From the NCBI GenBank assembly GCA_021399435.1, contig JAJTUP010000003.1, forward strand, positions 310,001 through 374,000: a stretch of DNA of 64,000 nt, in the 5' to 3' direction. A program made the position numbers and the translations under genes. The stretch comes from Diaporthe sp. PMI_573 (lineage: Eukaryota; Ascomycota; Sordariomycetes; Diaporthales; Diaporthaceae). The notes below the pieces were generated by a model. That model saw only the letters and a list, made by a program, of their open reading frames with translations. It had not been told where the DNA came from and did not search any database. The number at the start of each line of letters is the position of its first letter. Position 1 is the stretch's first letter. Below, piece by piece: positions 36,101 to 48,625 of this stretch.

Positions 36101-38890
36101 CCGTTTGTCCTGCCAGCCTGCCCAACAGCCCCAGCTGGGGAATACACTCTGCCGGGCCATGCTCTTGGTTGCTTGGACCCTGTTCGGCCATGCGCGGGCA
36201 CACCCTCTCTCTGCCTGATCAATAAGACGTTTTGAGCTATTGGACAAGCGCCTAAATTGACTCGATGTGGGTATTTGAGATCCTGATGTGGTGTGCTGCG
36301 GCCGACATCTTGGACCGACCGAGCACCCAACGAACTCTAAGTCGCAGTCGTAAGGTCACCAGGCGAGCTCCTCTGCGTGCGAACTTCATCTTCCTTCCTT
36401 CCTTCCTCCCGGCCGAGTAATTACAACAGTAACCCACCATAAGCCGCTGGGGAAATGAGGACGTGACAAGTCGGACAGAAAGTAACAATGACAGCTCTTG
36501 CATGGAATCGGCAGCGAGACCACACTCCGCACATGATGAAACATCTGCATACAACCGTTCGTCGAGCTCCGTGCGGATCCTTATTGGATCGCAACTATTC
36601 GATTCCTTGGGACTCCCATCATCCATCCATCCGGAGCATTATGTCTCATGCCCACACAGATGGACCAACCGCCGATGCAGCCTCGCCCGCCCGCCTCGTC
36701 GTCCTTGCTCGATCTGGAAACCGAATAAAACTTCCCGAATGGGCGACTTGAATGGGGACCGCATTGCACATTGGGGCTCTTTACGAGATCGCACCGCGGG
36801 CAATCTCGTTTCTGGCCGGTACAGGTGGGCTGAGCAGAGGTTGATTGCGGATCTGGCTTGACGGTTTTGGCGGAGCACCTGCCGGGACTGCTTGTACGTC
36901 CACCCGAACGAGTCGAGGCGACCCGATTCATCATTTTTACGTGGGCCACAATCCCCATGCGTGTAGACCCTGACGATTCGCCCGAGCGCAAGATGGGTAC
37001 TTGATGGCTCCGACCACATAGGGGCCAAAGGTTGGCCTCTTTGATTTAGACTCTGGCAACGACGTGCTTGTGACGATAACACACGGGTGACTTTGGCAGG
37101 TTGAGCCGTGATTACGCTTCGGGAGGTACACAGTATGTTCACCAGCGGCATCTAAACACTGACGGGGGGCAACGGCAGGTAATCCGGCAAGAAAGACTGT
37201 TACATTGCAGCATGCACTTGGCACCCTCCACTGATGACATTCGTATCGGCCTCCGGAGGGGAATAGCTGAACAAGGAAGCCGGAGAATACAACAGGGTGC
37301 CAGTATCAAAGCGACTTCCAAGTGAAGACAAGAGTAAGATAAACAAACCCAGAAGCGTCTTCGCGAGTAAGTAAATTTGGCAAATTCCCTCCGAACCACT
37401 GCCCGGTGAAGGCCGGACTTCTATTTCCGTCGAGCCAAGCCAAGCGCTCCCCCCACCGACGCCCATGCGATCAAAGGCCGTGGTGGGCGGTCGGGCGAAC
37501 CCAAGCACACGATCGCGGCACCCACGACAAGTCAAGAAGAATGCACACTTTCGCTCATTATGCACGCGGGGACACCTAGTGCGGACCGTCCAACCTCTCC
37601 ATCTTCACCAGGTTTGGTTCAGGATCTGGGGCACGCCGCCACCGAGCAAGATCCATCGTATCTTGATCCAGATTGGCACTCTCGCACACGTCCCCTGAAT
37701 TGAGAACACGCCCAGGCTACCAGGGTAAGCGGAACGTCCGCCCTCCCCTCATCCAAGCCGCGAGAGAATGGCCCAGAACCAAGCCGCATTATCATCATAA
37801 GTATCAACATCGCCGCCACCGCGTACGTCTCCTCACCAAAACAAGGCAGCGCATCTCGTGCCAATATAATATACCCGTACGCGGCAGCGATCGTCGCCCA
37901 CACGAACTTCGGATGATGATGAACACCACTTCGACTGCGGCTGAACGCCCCGGCTTGCGGGGACAGTCCCACTGCCTATTGTAGCACCCAATTGTAGGAT
38001 CCAGCCCACAAAATCTGACAAGCGGCCTCCCGGACGACGTGACCGGGCCCATCTCTCCCCTTCTCTCGATAGTGGGGGTGGGAGCGAAGATTGGCTGTGG
38101 CTTCGAAGATCCCAAGGGTCGCAACGGGGTGATCTCTCGCTCGCTTCTTCCCTTGTGACCTGGAAGAGCCGCAAGCGCCTAATTCGCATAGGGGAGAGGC
38201 ACGTGTGGCGTGGCTGCGCAACTACTTACCTATCTGGGAACTGTAGACTGTATATCGTAACCTACTGTCTCGTGTAGACAAGTGGTTGGAAGTCAAGTCT
38301 GCCGACTGGCTGGCCGACTGGCTGCCCATGCTAGATTGTCTTTCACGGTGAGGGAACCGTTCATCTACGACCGAACTCTACGCGTCGTTGCCCAACCTCA
38401 TGCATGGGACGATGCTTTTCTCTGAGGGCTCCCGTCCGTTCCGCGGAGCGAGCGGGCTGTGGGCCATGCCTGGGAGACTGGGAGAGTGCTGACCACCACT
38501 GCCCCCATCATCGCCATTGCCACCGCCGCCACCAACAGTCGCAGTAAAGACATTATCCCAGAGCCCCGCCCCGGGACTGTGCTTTCCGACCGTGACAACC
38601 TCACCCGGGCAACATTGATGCTACCGCACTGGGTGCTGAGCTCACCCAACCCACCTTGGCTGCAGGGCTCGCTCAGCTCGTCCAGCCTGACCAGGAGATG
38701 ACTTCACCCTCCCGGCTCGGGCGCCCGTGCAGTGACATCCCTCCCTCCCGGTGTGACTCTCTAACCTTTTCACAGCCGCCTTGCTACCCTGACGATTCGC
38801 CGGGGGGGTTGGGCTCTCGGCCGGGGTTCGACCAGGCTGATGAGTTGGGCGTTGAGCAGCAGCAGCGAGGGGGAGAGGGGCAGGGCTGAG

Positions 38891-38909
38891 TGATGCGATG
38901 CGATGCGAT
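38891..38909. repeat. GATGC pentanucleotide repeat
   Basis: Three to four consecutive GATGC units, read directly, in the long intergenic region. Confidence 0.75.
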
Positions 38910-41749
38910 CGATGGCCCTACAGGCTTTTGATTCCTGCCGTGTGTGTCCCCTGGTGCTCAGCTGTGACTCTTAACGATCCATCATAAGGGCCTGGTTGCC
39001 AAACCCATGCTGCGCTGAAATATGTGCGTCAGACATGCAGCATAAGCGAGGTCGTCAGCCCTTAGGGCAGGGAAACGCGCGGCTGCTGCGTCTCATCGCT
39101 TGAGTGCTCGCGGTGACGTCGAGCTCACTGTCTCACGGCTAGCAGGCAAGCTGCAGGCGGCACTGGTCCTCCCTCCGGTGTAGAACATGCGCCTTCGCGG
39201 AGGCGGGTGCGGCTGATGCTGCATGAAGCAGGCCTTCGGGATTTGTTCTCGAGACCAATGAAGATGGTTTGGTCGGTCTTTTTGGTCGCCCTGGAGCGTG
39301 GCGATTCGACCTGGAACCCTGTTGAACCCCGTTGACCTTGCCCTCGGGAAATACTAGGTGACTCGCCAGGAAACACTTACACCGTAGGCCTGGGATGCAA
39401 GACATGAAGTGCCAGGGCCACTTATCACCCAGGCAGCTTCTCCCACTCCAAGTGTTTCGTGCCCCTTCTCGGTGACATCAACCGCGGCTTATCCACTGTG
39501 AGACCAAGAAGCAGATCAAATCAAGGCTCGGAGTCGTCATGACTCCCGTCTTCTCTCGCGCCATACCGATCTATGACAAATGGCCCAGCAGTTGCAGACA
39601 AAAGCATTCTCACAAAACACATCTGCCGAGGACAATCCATAACGAGGCCGCACCACCCTGCGTTTCAAAACAAGCAGGCCGTCGATGGTCAATCAGCCGA
39701 GGAAGATCCATGAAATCCATGAGGAGACATCCGACGTCTCAATTCCTCCTCCTCCTTCTTTGGCCCCCCTTTTGCTTCTTTTCTCTATTCCTGTCTCTGT
39801 CTGTTGCACAAACCCTGGCGGACGAACAACCGGTTCCCCCGCGATCCCCAGACGACTGCCGGCCTTTGCACCCCCCCGGAGCTACGGATACGAGCTTCTA
39901 GCACAAGTGGGCCGGTGTGGTGTCACGGGTCCCGGGGCTCTGTCAAAGTTGACAAGAGGACGGACGGATGAACATGTCGGGGCCCAAGGGGCTGGTAGCA
40001 ATACCTACCCACCTACCGTAACCAGCCAGTTCATAGCAAAGCCGTTGTTGGTTAGACAAGTGTCCCGCCACCATCTTTGTTGCCGGCGGCCGGTTGCGGT
40101 CTGGCGGCCGCCGGCAACGCAACATTCTGGAAGATGGCACTCTACGCCAGACCCGGTAGGCTTGAACGGCCTGCATGGCGTTCTAGTCTGTGCGACAGGA
40201 AGCACGGTTCCCTCGGGAGGGGAGGGATATACTTAAGGTTCTTTTGGCACCGCGCCCCCTCCTCTCGACCTACTCTCGAGGGGCGTCTTCAGGCGCAGGG
40301 AGACCACGGCCGCCAGGGGGAGTTGAAATGAAGCAGAATCCTCTTCTCACGCAACGTCGCGGGCGGGAGTTTGCATGTGCGCTGAGCCGCCGCCGCCGCA
40401 TTCCGTCATGTCTTTAGCACCAGGAACATCTGGCGTCCAACATGACTGGGGGAAGGGCGAGCGGGGGAGGGAGGGGATGAGGTCAGATCGATAATGAGAT
40501 CCTTCCTTTTTTTTCTTCTTTTTTGCCCTCTGCGATCAGTGGTGGTAAGTAAGTTGGCCGGGCCCGGGAACCAGAGCATCCGCAACACCCCCTCGGTGTC
40601 TGTTTCCAGAGCTCCGCCTACCTCCTCGCGGCGCGGGACATAACTGCTCGAGACCAACACGGGTGTTGGCTTGGACTGTCTCGGGGGCGAGGTCTGCCGT
40701 GCCTTGCCCTGCCCCCTCGGATCCTGTCGTCACGCCCGGCTGGCTGGCCGGCCGACGAGAGACAAGACGGTCGGACGGGCAGACGGGAGAGTACAGGTTT
40801 GATACGCGGGTTGCCTCCCTCGAGGTCGTGCCTTGCATTGCGTGCCAGCCTGCCAGCCTGCCCATCTCCTGAATTCAAAGGCAGGATTCTCCTACGGTTA
40901 CCGCGTGGGTAGCAATCAATCAATAGTCCCGTTGGGAGATAATCCACTTCCTGGCTCCTTGCCATATCTCCCTCCTTCCTGAACCGATGATTCGCTTCCC
41001 TTCATGCAACCGTATATGCTGCACGACACACGGGATCCTTTTGGGGGCCAAAAAGGTGAAGATAGGGTTACACCTATATGCGTTCCTCCCAACAGTGTAG
41101 GATCTTGCATGTGGCAAAAAGCTGCCTGGCCTGCCTGCTTGGCGGGTAGGAAGGGCAAAATAGTTCCAAAAATGTTGTTTTCTGACGGGCTTTGTTTTGT
41201 GCCTCGCCTTAATCCTTCCTGTGGGATCCTGATTGGTTTTACTGAGGTCGTAGATATGGTAGACATGTGATTGATTGAAATATTTTGGGATTGGATCTTG
41301 GTGTGTTACTCATTTCATTTGACTTAACCGGAAGGTCGATGTTAGATACGGCGATGAAGGAATGGATTTCATGAGGGCGCGTGACGATACTGGGAGGATG
41401 AATCTTATGCTTCGAGCAGGGAACGGCAAGCCAGAAGATGGCACTGACAACTTAGCAGCCACCGCGTAAAGCAGAACAGCTAGTGAAGACTGTAAAACAA
41501 CCGTTTAACAGGTCTAGAAAAGGAGTATAGCTTTTTGTGAGAAGGTCCAATTCACTGGCATATGCATCGTGTTGTGAGAGTCTATTTTCTATGGACACAT
41601 CCAGTTTCATCATCGACGAACAACACGCGACGGATGCCTCAGTAACGCGGTTGGATATCATTTCCCGCATTAAGCCCCCTTCCCCCGGGTCTATACCTTG
41701 GTGGATATACAGTCGTTGATACCGCCGCCAAATATCATATTCTCTACAC

Positions 41750-43641
41750 TCAGTCCTCGTCCCAGTTCTGCCACCCCATGTTAGTCTCTTGGGCCTATGG
41801 TCATGTTGGAGATGGGCAGGTGCTTACTGGATTGGGTCCTGGGGGCTTGGGACCGCCGGCTTGCCTTGCGACGATGATCTGGTCCACTGCCAGGACGGTC
41901 CTGGCGGCCTCTGTTGCGAGCTTGATCGCCCAGCTCTTGGTGACCATAAGGTCCAGAATGCCGGCATCCTGGGCGTCCAGGATTCCAGTGTCCTCCTCGT
42001 TCTATTGTGACCGATCAGTAACCTGCATATGGTTGTAAAGATTGTGAACGAATCGAATCATACCTCAATGTCGACACCGGTGGTCCACTCGTCCTTGCGG
42101 CTGTGTGCGGCGTATAGCCTGCTCAGCACCTCTGTGGCATCCAGGCCGGCGCTCTCTGCAATGCTCCTTGGGACGACCTCAAAAGCCTCTCCGTACTTCT
42201 TGATGGCGTACTGCGCAAGGCCCGGTGTCTTCTCACCGAATGCTTGTAACCTCTCAACGAGCTGGACTTCTGCTGCACCAGCCCCTGGCACGAGTCTCGC
42301 GTCCTTGGTGATGGCCTTGACGACGTTGACGCCGTCATCCACGGCACGCTCGATGTCGTCGAGGTGGTTCTGGGTAGCTCCTCGGAGCACCAGGGTTGCT
42401 GTCCTCGTGACCCCGTCCTCCTGCCTGAACACTGTGACACGGTCGCCGCCAATCTCAAGGGTCTCCACCACGTCGATAGAGCCCATCTCGTCCGGCATGG
42501 GTGCACCCAGTCTTGCCAGCGGTGTCGCACCGACGACTCTGCATATTCTTCGGAGGTCGAACTTGCTGAGAACCTTGATGACCAAGATGCCGTAGCGGTT
42601 AAGGTAGTGCATGGCCAGCTCTCCAACCGTGGAGCCAGCGATAATCACGCGCAGGCCGACGTCGTGGAGCTCCTTGATAGATGCCTCGAGCTGGGACTCC
42701 TCACCCTTAGTGAAGTCAATCATCTCCTTGGCGTTGTGCAGCAGGACGGTGCCCTTGGTCTCGGTCTGGCTGATATCGATGGCGCACGAGTAGACGCCGA
42801 CCTTGGCCTTGGTTGCCTTCTTTACGGATCCGTTGGGCTCCTTGGGGAAGACCATACCCTTGACGACCCGACTCTGCTCCAGGCTGCCACCCATGATCTT
42901 GACCACACGGACGTTGTCGACGCTGAAGTTGGCAGGGTTCTTGGGGAGCACGGCCAGAACAGCCTCGGCGACGAGGTTTGCCAGGAAGTCCTCGTTGCCG
43001 TTCTGCTTGCTGGCCACGACGGTTCGGATGGCCTTGCTGAGCTCCTCCTGAGACGTGAGATCGGCGGCCTTGTCAACCTCGAGCTCCTCGAGGGACTCAA
43101 GGGCAAACTTCTGGGCCTTCTCGTAGCCGGTGACGATGTCGGATGTCTTCAAGCCCATGCGGAGGAGGTCCTCGGCCTTCTTCAGCAGCTCACCGGCCAG
43201 GACGATGACCAGGTTGGTGGCATCGCCCATCTCAGCATCCTGCTGCTGACTGGCCATGACCAGCAGCTTGGCGGCGGGGTGGACGACATCGAGTTCGCGG
43301 AGGATAGTGGCGGCGTCGGAGGTGAGGATCATCTTCTGCAGGTGGTTGATAACGATCTTGTTGCGACCGTAGGGACCCAGAGAGGTCTGGACGGTGGAAG
43401 CTATGGCGCGGCAGGCGTCGATGTTCCTGAGAACGGCGCCATCCTCAGAGTCGTAGCTGGAGCGTGGCAACCTCGGTCAGCATGCAGTACTGCTTTGAGT
43501 GTTGGGGGACAGTTGGTATCGTGAACGAGACGCGGGAAAGGGGCAAGATGCGTGGAGGGGACGGGTGCACAGGTGGATTTACTTGTTGTAACCTCCCTTG
43601 AAGAGGTTGGCATTTGGCGCGTTGGGGATATTCAGAGACAT
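41750..43641 (-). CDS. CCT8: CCT theta subunit of the TRiC/CCT chaperonin
   Basis: Four exons (43583-43641, 42064-43456, 41828-42001, 41750-41767) encode 547 residues. This is a group II chaperonin subunit; eight paralogous subunits form the cytosolic double ring that folds actin, tubulin and other clients with ATP. Diagnostic motifs are the MSLNIPNAPNA N terminus followed by LFKGGY (typical of theta), LGPYGRNK in the ATP pocket, GDATN in place of the canonical GDGT, and the conserved equatorial GAGAAEVQL and GLDATEVL blocks. The last exon encodes only five residues (NWDED) and a stop, a micro-exon easily missed by automatic annotation. Length agrees with fungal theta subunits. The start codon faces the Nhp10-like gene 710 bp away, so the two may share a bidirectional promoter. 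Confidence 0.97.
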
Positions 43642-44351
43642 CTTGACGTGTTGAAATCACAGGCTGGCCGAGGACAGACAACACGCTGGGACTCTGAGTT
43701 GGGATGGACGTGACGAGACTTTGCTCAGTCGGAATTGCCAGCAGGGAGGTGGAGGGGTCTGGGGAGCTCAAGCAAACAAAAATTCGGCCGGCTGCAAGGT
43801 GCCAGCGGAACAGGGGACAAGCGTGGTGGGGTGAGCTGAGCTCAAGTGCTACCGCTACACTGGGACCTCCGATTTGCCGCCTCATGACATGTGGTCAGCT
43901 ATATCTTCACCATGAGTGACCAGACTATGTGTGGAAGTGACGATTTGGAATTTTCTAGCATGAGTGAATCTTTGTACACATTTAAGAATCTAATGTTTAT
44001 CTGGGGTATTGTGAAGGGATCGCGCTGACTCTGTCCACGGCTTACACCTGCCAGTAGACAGACGCAGGTGGCCCGAGCGGCCCAAGGTCTACTTGGCAGC
44101 CTCGCGAGTAGTAGTGCAGTGCGCAGCGTTGGAATTGAAGGATCCAGGTTCAACGGCTGCTTGCTTGGTCTGGCGCGTCCTCCAAGATTTCATTTCTCCT
44201 AACCACTCGTCATCCTCAATTATTACTCTAATCTACCCTCACCTGCTCCGGATCATCAAAGGATCATCACACTCTTTTCGACCTCATCGCCAGGAAGAAT
44301 CACTGCAGACCACGTCTCCTGAATTCCCGTCGTCGCCCTCGTCCTCTCGCA
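43642..44351. promoter_or_regulatory. Divergent promoter region, CCT8 / Nhp10-like
   Basis: 710 bp separate the two start codons of the divergently transcribed genes. The right part is CT-rich on the plus strand, as expected for a fungal leader. No specific operator was identified. Confidence 0.5.
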
Positions 44352-45648
44352 ATGGCTCCAGCAGCGTCCTGTAAGTTCCAGCTCTCCACATTTCTTGTCA
44401 GTACCGGTAGCTTTCGCCCTGCGACTGACTCCATCCGCCCATCGGTCCATCCCTCCGTCGGTGGCTGACCCCCATCGCCCCAAAACTCCCTCCCATGCCT
44501 CGTCGTCCTCGCAGTTCTCATGCGCCCAGCGAACCTCCCTCAACCTGTGCTATATTATGGTGTCCAACAAAGCCAAGATGGGTCGAAGAGCTGACAATGC
44601 TGATCCCCTAGCCGTGCCGCCGCCTCTGCCTCCCTCCGTGGAGGAGGCCTACCGCCGCAAGTGCCTGCAGCTCAAGCAACGGACCATGGAGGTCGAGGAG
44701 GCCAACGACGCCGCGCGGCTACGCCTGACCAGGCTGCAGCGCCAGGTCGAAAAGCTTCGCATTGAGCGCGCCTTCCTCCTCGAGCAGATCGCCAAGCGAA
44801 CCAGCGCCAACGTCGAGGATTCTGAAGGCAGCCCCAGTCCACCACCAACCGTACGTGACGGCCCTTCACCCTCACCCATACCATCGTCACTATCCATACG
44901 CCCTGCTGGACCCCGGCGACAAAACCCATCATCATCATCCGCGCGCGTTGGAATTGGTTCATCAGGTGCTGACCTAGACCTGCAACAACAGCCCCAGGAG
45001 AAGCCTCTGCGTAGCAAGCGGGGCCACCGAAAGCCCTCCGTCATCGCCAACCTGGACTCCAATGGGCCCCCTCCCACCTTTATCAACCAGGCCATCCAGC
45101 CCCCCTCGCCGAGCTCTGACGCCTACTCCCACACAAACGCCGAGGCCAGCCAGAAGGACCCCTCACGCCGCGCTAATGGCCTCGGCAAGCCCCCCAAGAA
45201 GCCCAACACCGCCTTTGACCTCTACTGCCGCGACGAGCGCCCCAACCTGAACTCAAAAGGCGAGGATGTCAACGTCGACGAGGAGCTAGCCCGCGGCTGG
45301 AAGGAACTCCCTGAGGACAAGCGCGACGAGTACAAGTCCCAGGAGACCAAGGCCATTTCCAAGTACGAGAAGGAGAAGGATGCCTACGCGAAGGGCAAGG
45401 CGGAGGCCGAGGAGGCGGCGGAGGCTGAGGCCGCCGCAGAAGCTGAGGCAGAAGCAGAAGCTGAAGCTGAAGCAGAAGCCGAGGCCGAAGCTGAGGCCGA
45501 AGCGGAGGCAGAGGAAGAGGCAGAGGCCGAAGCGGAGGAAAAAGCGAAAACATCAAAACAGCCACCAGAATCTCAGGGTGACGGGACGCCCGCTCGAGAT
45601 GAGGACGTTGAGATGCAGACCGATGACACCCCGGCTGCTGAGGACTAG
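44352..45648 (+). CDS. HMG-box protein, Nhp10-like (INO80 complex type)
   Basis: Best model: exons 44352-44370, 44612-44850 and 44992-45648, 304 residues. Order: a short N terminus, a coiled coil at about 20-65 (VEEAYRRKCLQLKQRT through KLRIERAFLLEQIAKRT), a linker, an HMG box at about 152-225 (PKKPNTAFDLYCRDERP through YEKEKDAYAKGK), and a long Glu/Ala-rich acidic tail. A coiled coil before a single HMG box is the layout of Nhp10, a DNA-binding subunit of the INO80 chromatin remodeller in fungi. The second intron (141 nt, GTACGT donor, GCTGAC branch site, CAG acceptor) has no stop and is a multiple of three, so retention would also give a protein. The first intron is less certain; an internal ATG at 44560 is an alternative start. 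Another HMG family is possible, but the coiled coil favours Nhp10. Confidence 0.8.
45411..45545 (+). repeat. Coding GAG/GCN repeat (Glu-Ala tract)
   Basis: Imperfect alternation of Glu (GAG/GAA) and Ala (GCA/GCC/GCT) codons encodes the acidic tail of the HMG protein. Codon third positions vary, so the amino acid tract appears selected rather than a recent DNA expansion. Confidence 0.8.
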
Positions 45649-46994
45649 AAGGACTTGCCTGGCGTCTTCCTACATCAGTTATGGCGGCCGAGTCGGTCTC
45701 ATGAGTCATCTCAAGGTTCAACTTGATGATACAAACAGCGGCTACGAGGCCGCCAACGGCAACATCGTTCATCCCGCTGCTCGAAACATCTGTATGTCGT
45801 AGCCGGGCGACATACAAACGGTCCTATAGCTGGCAGCCACCCCACGAGACGGACTATTCATCCCGTACGAACCCCTGCATAAGGCACGTTATATTGCTTC
45901 GCAACGCGGCCATGAATGCCATGCCATGGAAGTCAGCGAATTTGTGCGAGACATTCCATGAGTGATTCACCTTCACGGCGTGCTTAAGAAGTCAGGGAAA
46001 CGGCGAACAGATGAGATCAGAAAGGAGGTGAGAATGTGAAGATGACGACACGGACGACGACTCAATTCACATTGTCAGTCCTTGTTTTGTTTTATTACCT
46101 TTTTTTTTTTTAACGAGTAGCAATGCCAATCATAGCCTTATGAAGGAGTAGTATGGTTTAACATCCTTGGGCGATTAGATGATGGGAAGAGGGTTGATAT
46201 TCATTCTGGCGGGAAGAAGACGTGGCCGACGGGTGGGTTTTTGGTCAAACAGTTCGGAGACACTTCAAAATAATGCATTGTTATTGACGACCTAGCCAAA
46301 TGTCCAATGGGGAGAAGCCCTGCTACACGCGTATTCACTCAGCTTAACGTCACACCTCATGTACGTGTGAGCACGGTGAGCCCACCTCCAGTGGTCGGGT
46401 TTATATTGCCGTTGGTGCGTGTAGGGCATTGAATATCCATGCCAGAAGATAATAGACGATATCATGAATACATAAATGTGCCTACATCACAGATGTATGC
46501 AGGTATCTCAACAACCAAAGCGGGCATCTGAGACTCGCATGGTTCCTAACACAACGGCGGGATGGAATTTGAAGCAAGTGTAGTAGTGCCTGTTTACCTA
46601 CCCAATTGCCCAAGTTCAAAAAAAAAAACCCACCACCAAAAACCAGGGCATTTTCCGCTCGGTGAGATCTTGTTTTCAAAAAAGCCGTGAAGCCCTTCCC
46701 TCATTTCTATATGCATCTCATGGCAGAGGTGCCCCGAGCGAGACCCGGCTTTTTGAATGCATTCTAGCCCTTCATTCATTGTCCTTGAGTGGCCGGCCCG
46801 GTGCTCTCCTTTTGTAGGAGCAAATCATTTTCCCCTCCCATTCGCTGTTCATGCAATCGCTTCATATCCAGGAGATACCTGAAATGTTTTGAGACCCCTG
46901 GCTTCAATGGCCTCTTTTGAGATTTCTGTGGTTTGACGCCGTCTGCTATCCTCCTGTATGATCTGGCGCCGTTGTGCGGTTGCCGCGCTGTGGT
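45649..46994. other. Convergent 3' intergenic region
   Basis: This lies between the 3' ends of the Nhp10-like (+) and DUF155 (-) genes. It is AT-rich with short T and A runs (about 46099-46111, 46619-46628). No gene is supported. Confidence 0.5.
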
Positions 46995-48625
46995 CTAATC
47001 GACCCAATACAAATCTACAACAATGTTTATTGCAGCCACAAGGATCTCGGCTGCGATGAGTACGATGACTAATATAGACCATGCGTCAGTGACTAATGAA
47101 TCAACTCGAGGAGGTGTCACAATTTGCCAGGGCACTTACCGATCCACTCCAGCTTCTCCCCGTGGCCGTGGCTCAGCTGGTCCTTGAGCACGGCCAGCAG
47201 GTCTCCCACGACGTCCATGCGGTCGGTCAGCACCTTGACGCGCTGGTCCATCTCCAGGTACTTGCGCACGGCCTGGTAGACGGGCTCGAGCTGGGGCTCG
47301 ACCCAGAAGAGCTCCGGGGTGTCGAGGATGGAGCCGCCGAGGTGGATGTTGAGCTTGAGGATGAAGAGCTCGCCGATCTGCATGTGGATCTGCTTCCGGG
47401 TCAGGGCGATCTGGCCCGTCAGGGCGATCTCGGTCGGGATGTCCTTGCAGGCGTCGATGGTCGAGTCCATGAGCTCCTCGAACAGCGAGGTCTTGGTGCT
47501 CTGCGCCAGGGCGTGGGCGATGGCCAGCTTGACCTTGTAGTTGTTCTTGTCCCTCAGCGCGATGAAGTCGTTGTATATCCGCGCCGAGTATTCTCTCGTG
47601 TAGTAGAAGTTGAAGTACTCGACCTCGACGTCGTCCGGCGCCAGCTTCTCCAGCTCGAACTTGGCTATCTCCTTAAGGAAGCGATGTTCCTGTGCCAGTG
47701 ACATGCCCCATACCACCGTCACGCCGTACTCGAACAGGAACACCTCGGAAGTGTGCACGTCGATGTCAAAGTCGGCAGCCTCGACCATGGCGCTGTCGTC
47801 CCCCCTCTCGGCGGCTAAGTCGTCCCGCTGGTTCTCATAGTCCTGGCTCTCCTGCCTTAGGTCGATCAGGTCCTGGGTCACCGGGTATCCCGCCTGTGAG
47901 GCCGCGGCCGTGGCATACTCCCCGGTCGAGTGCCTCCTCTCGTATGGATGCACTGGATTTGAATGTATCGTCTGCTGTTGCAGTCCCACCTCGGCCTGCT
48001 TGCTGCTGTAACTATACGGTGAATATATGCACTCGTCGATCAGTTTCGGATTTGCACCCTTCGACTTGCCCCGCGGGCCCTTGAGGAACCTCATGAGCCC
48101 GTCCATGTCGTACTTGTTCGCCGTGCAGTAGGCCGTCACCCTCGGCAGCCGGGTCCTGTCTGCCTTACCCAGACGTGCCGCGTCCCGCCGGGCGGTAGGG
48201 TCTTTGATGCGCGTGTACTGGGCGTAGACGTCGCGGCCGCTCTCCTCGTCGGGTCCGTCATCGTCGAGCTCGGGGTTGGGGAGGAGCTTGAGCTTCTGTG
48301 CGTTCTTTGTTGACCTCTGGGGGCCGATCTTGGCGCCGGGCATCATTATGGCAGGGCCGCCTGCACTGTGCCTCCTTCGCAGCTTGGAGTTGAGCGCGCT
48401 GAGGACGGGCCCTGACGGCCCAGCTGCTGCCGCCGACGAGCCTGATGCCGAGGTCGAGGTGGCATTGTCGCCTGGCGAGCTCCGAGGGCGTGACCCATAG
48501 TCTTGAGCTTCGGCCTCGATCGTTCTTGTGACAGGGTTGGGATTGAAGGTCACGCTTCGGCCTGTCTTAGGCCGTGACTCTGCCACGGGCAGGAGCGGCG
48601 AGCTCTCTGTTGTTACTGCGGACAT
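46995..48625 (-). CDS. DUF155 (Rmd1/RMND1/Sif2-type) membrane protein
   Basis: Two exons (47140-48625 and 46995-47068) encode 519 residues. The N-terminal 150 residues are low-complexity. A YCTANKYDMDGLMRFLKG block near residue 166 is the start of the conserved family region, followed by the DUF155 core from about 290 (EVFLFEYGVTVVWGM, then HRFLKEIAKFELEKL and the LTRKQIHMQIGELFILK region). The protein ends in a hydrophobic helix, created only by splicing exon 2: IVIVLIAAEILVAAIN, then VVDLYWVD. Family members in yeast (Rmd1, Rmd8, the mitochondrial Mrx10) and animals (RMND1) are tail-anchored membrane proteins; mitochondrial ones support translation. This member lacks an obvious mitochondrial presequence and looks like the cytosolic-facing Rmd1/Sif2 branch. 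Molecular function is not established. Confidence 0.92.

Larger units (their letters stand above)
31575..41749. other. 10-kb region with no supportable gene
   Basis: The nearest part upstream of 31574 is promoter and leader of the scaffold gene. Across the rest I find no frame with conserved domains or consistent splice pairs. It contains a CTG run (33166-33183), TTCC runs (about 36390-36408), a GATGC pentanucleotide (about 38891-38909), and two short frames with hydrophobic, signal-peptide-like N termini (38398-38553 minus; 39710-39901 plus), which I do not call as genes. No transposase, reverse transcriptase, rRNA or tRNA was recognised. Confidence 0.5.

Noticed and set aside
42364..43524. 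386-codon open frame on the plus strand opposite CCT8
   Set aside because: It is exactly antisense to the conserved CCT8 exon. GC-rich codon bias keeps the opposite frame open. No domain is recognisable.
44851..44977. Alternative acceptor CTAG at 44977 for the Nhp10-like intron
   Set aside because: It lies only five bases after the branch site and would shift the frame out of the HMG box. The CAG at 44991 keeps the frame.
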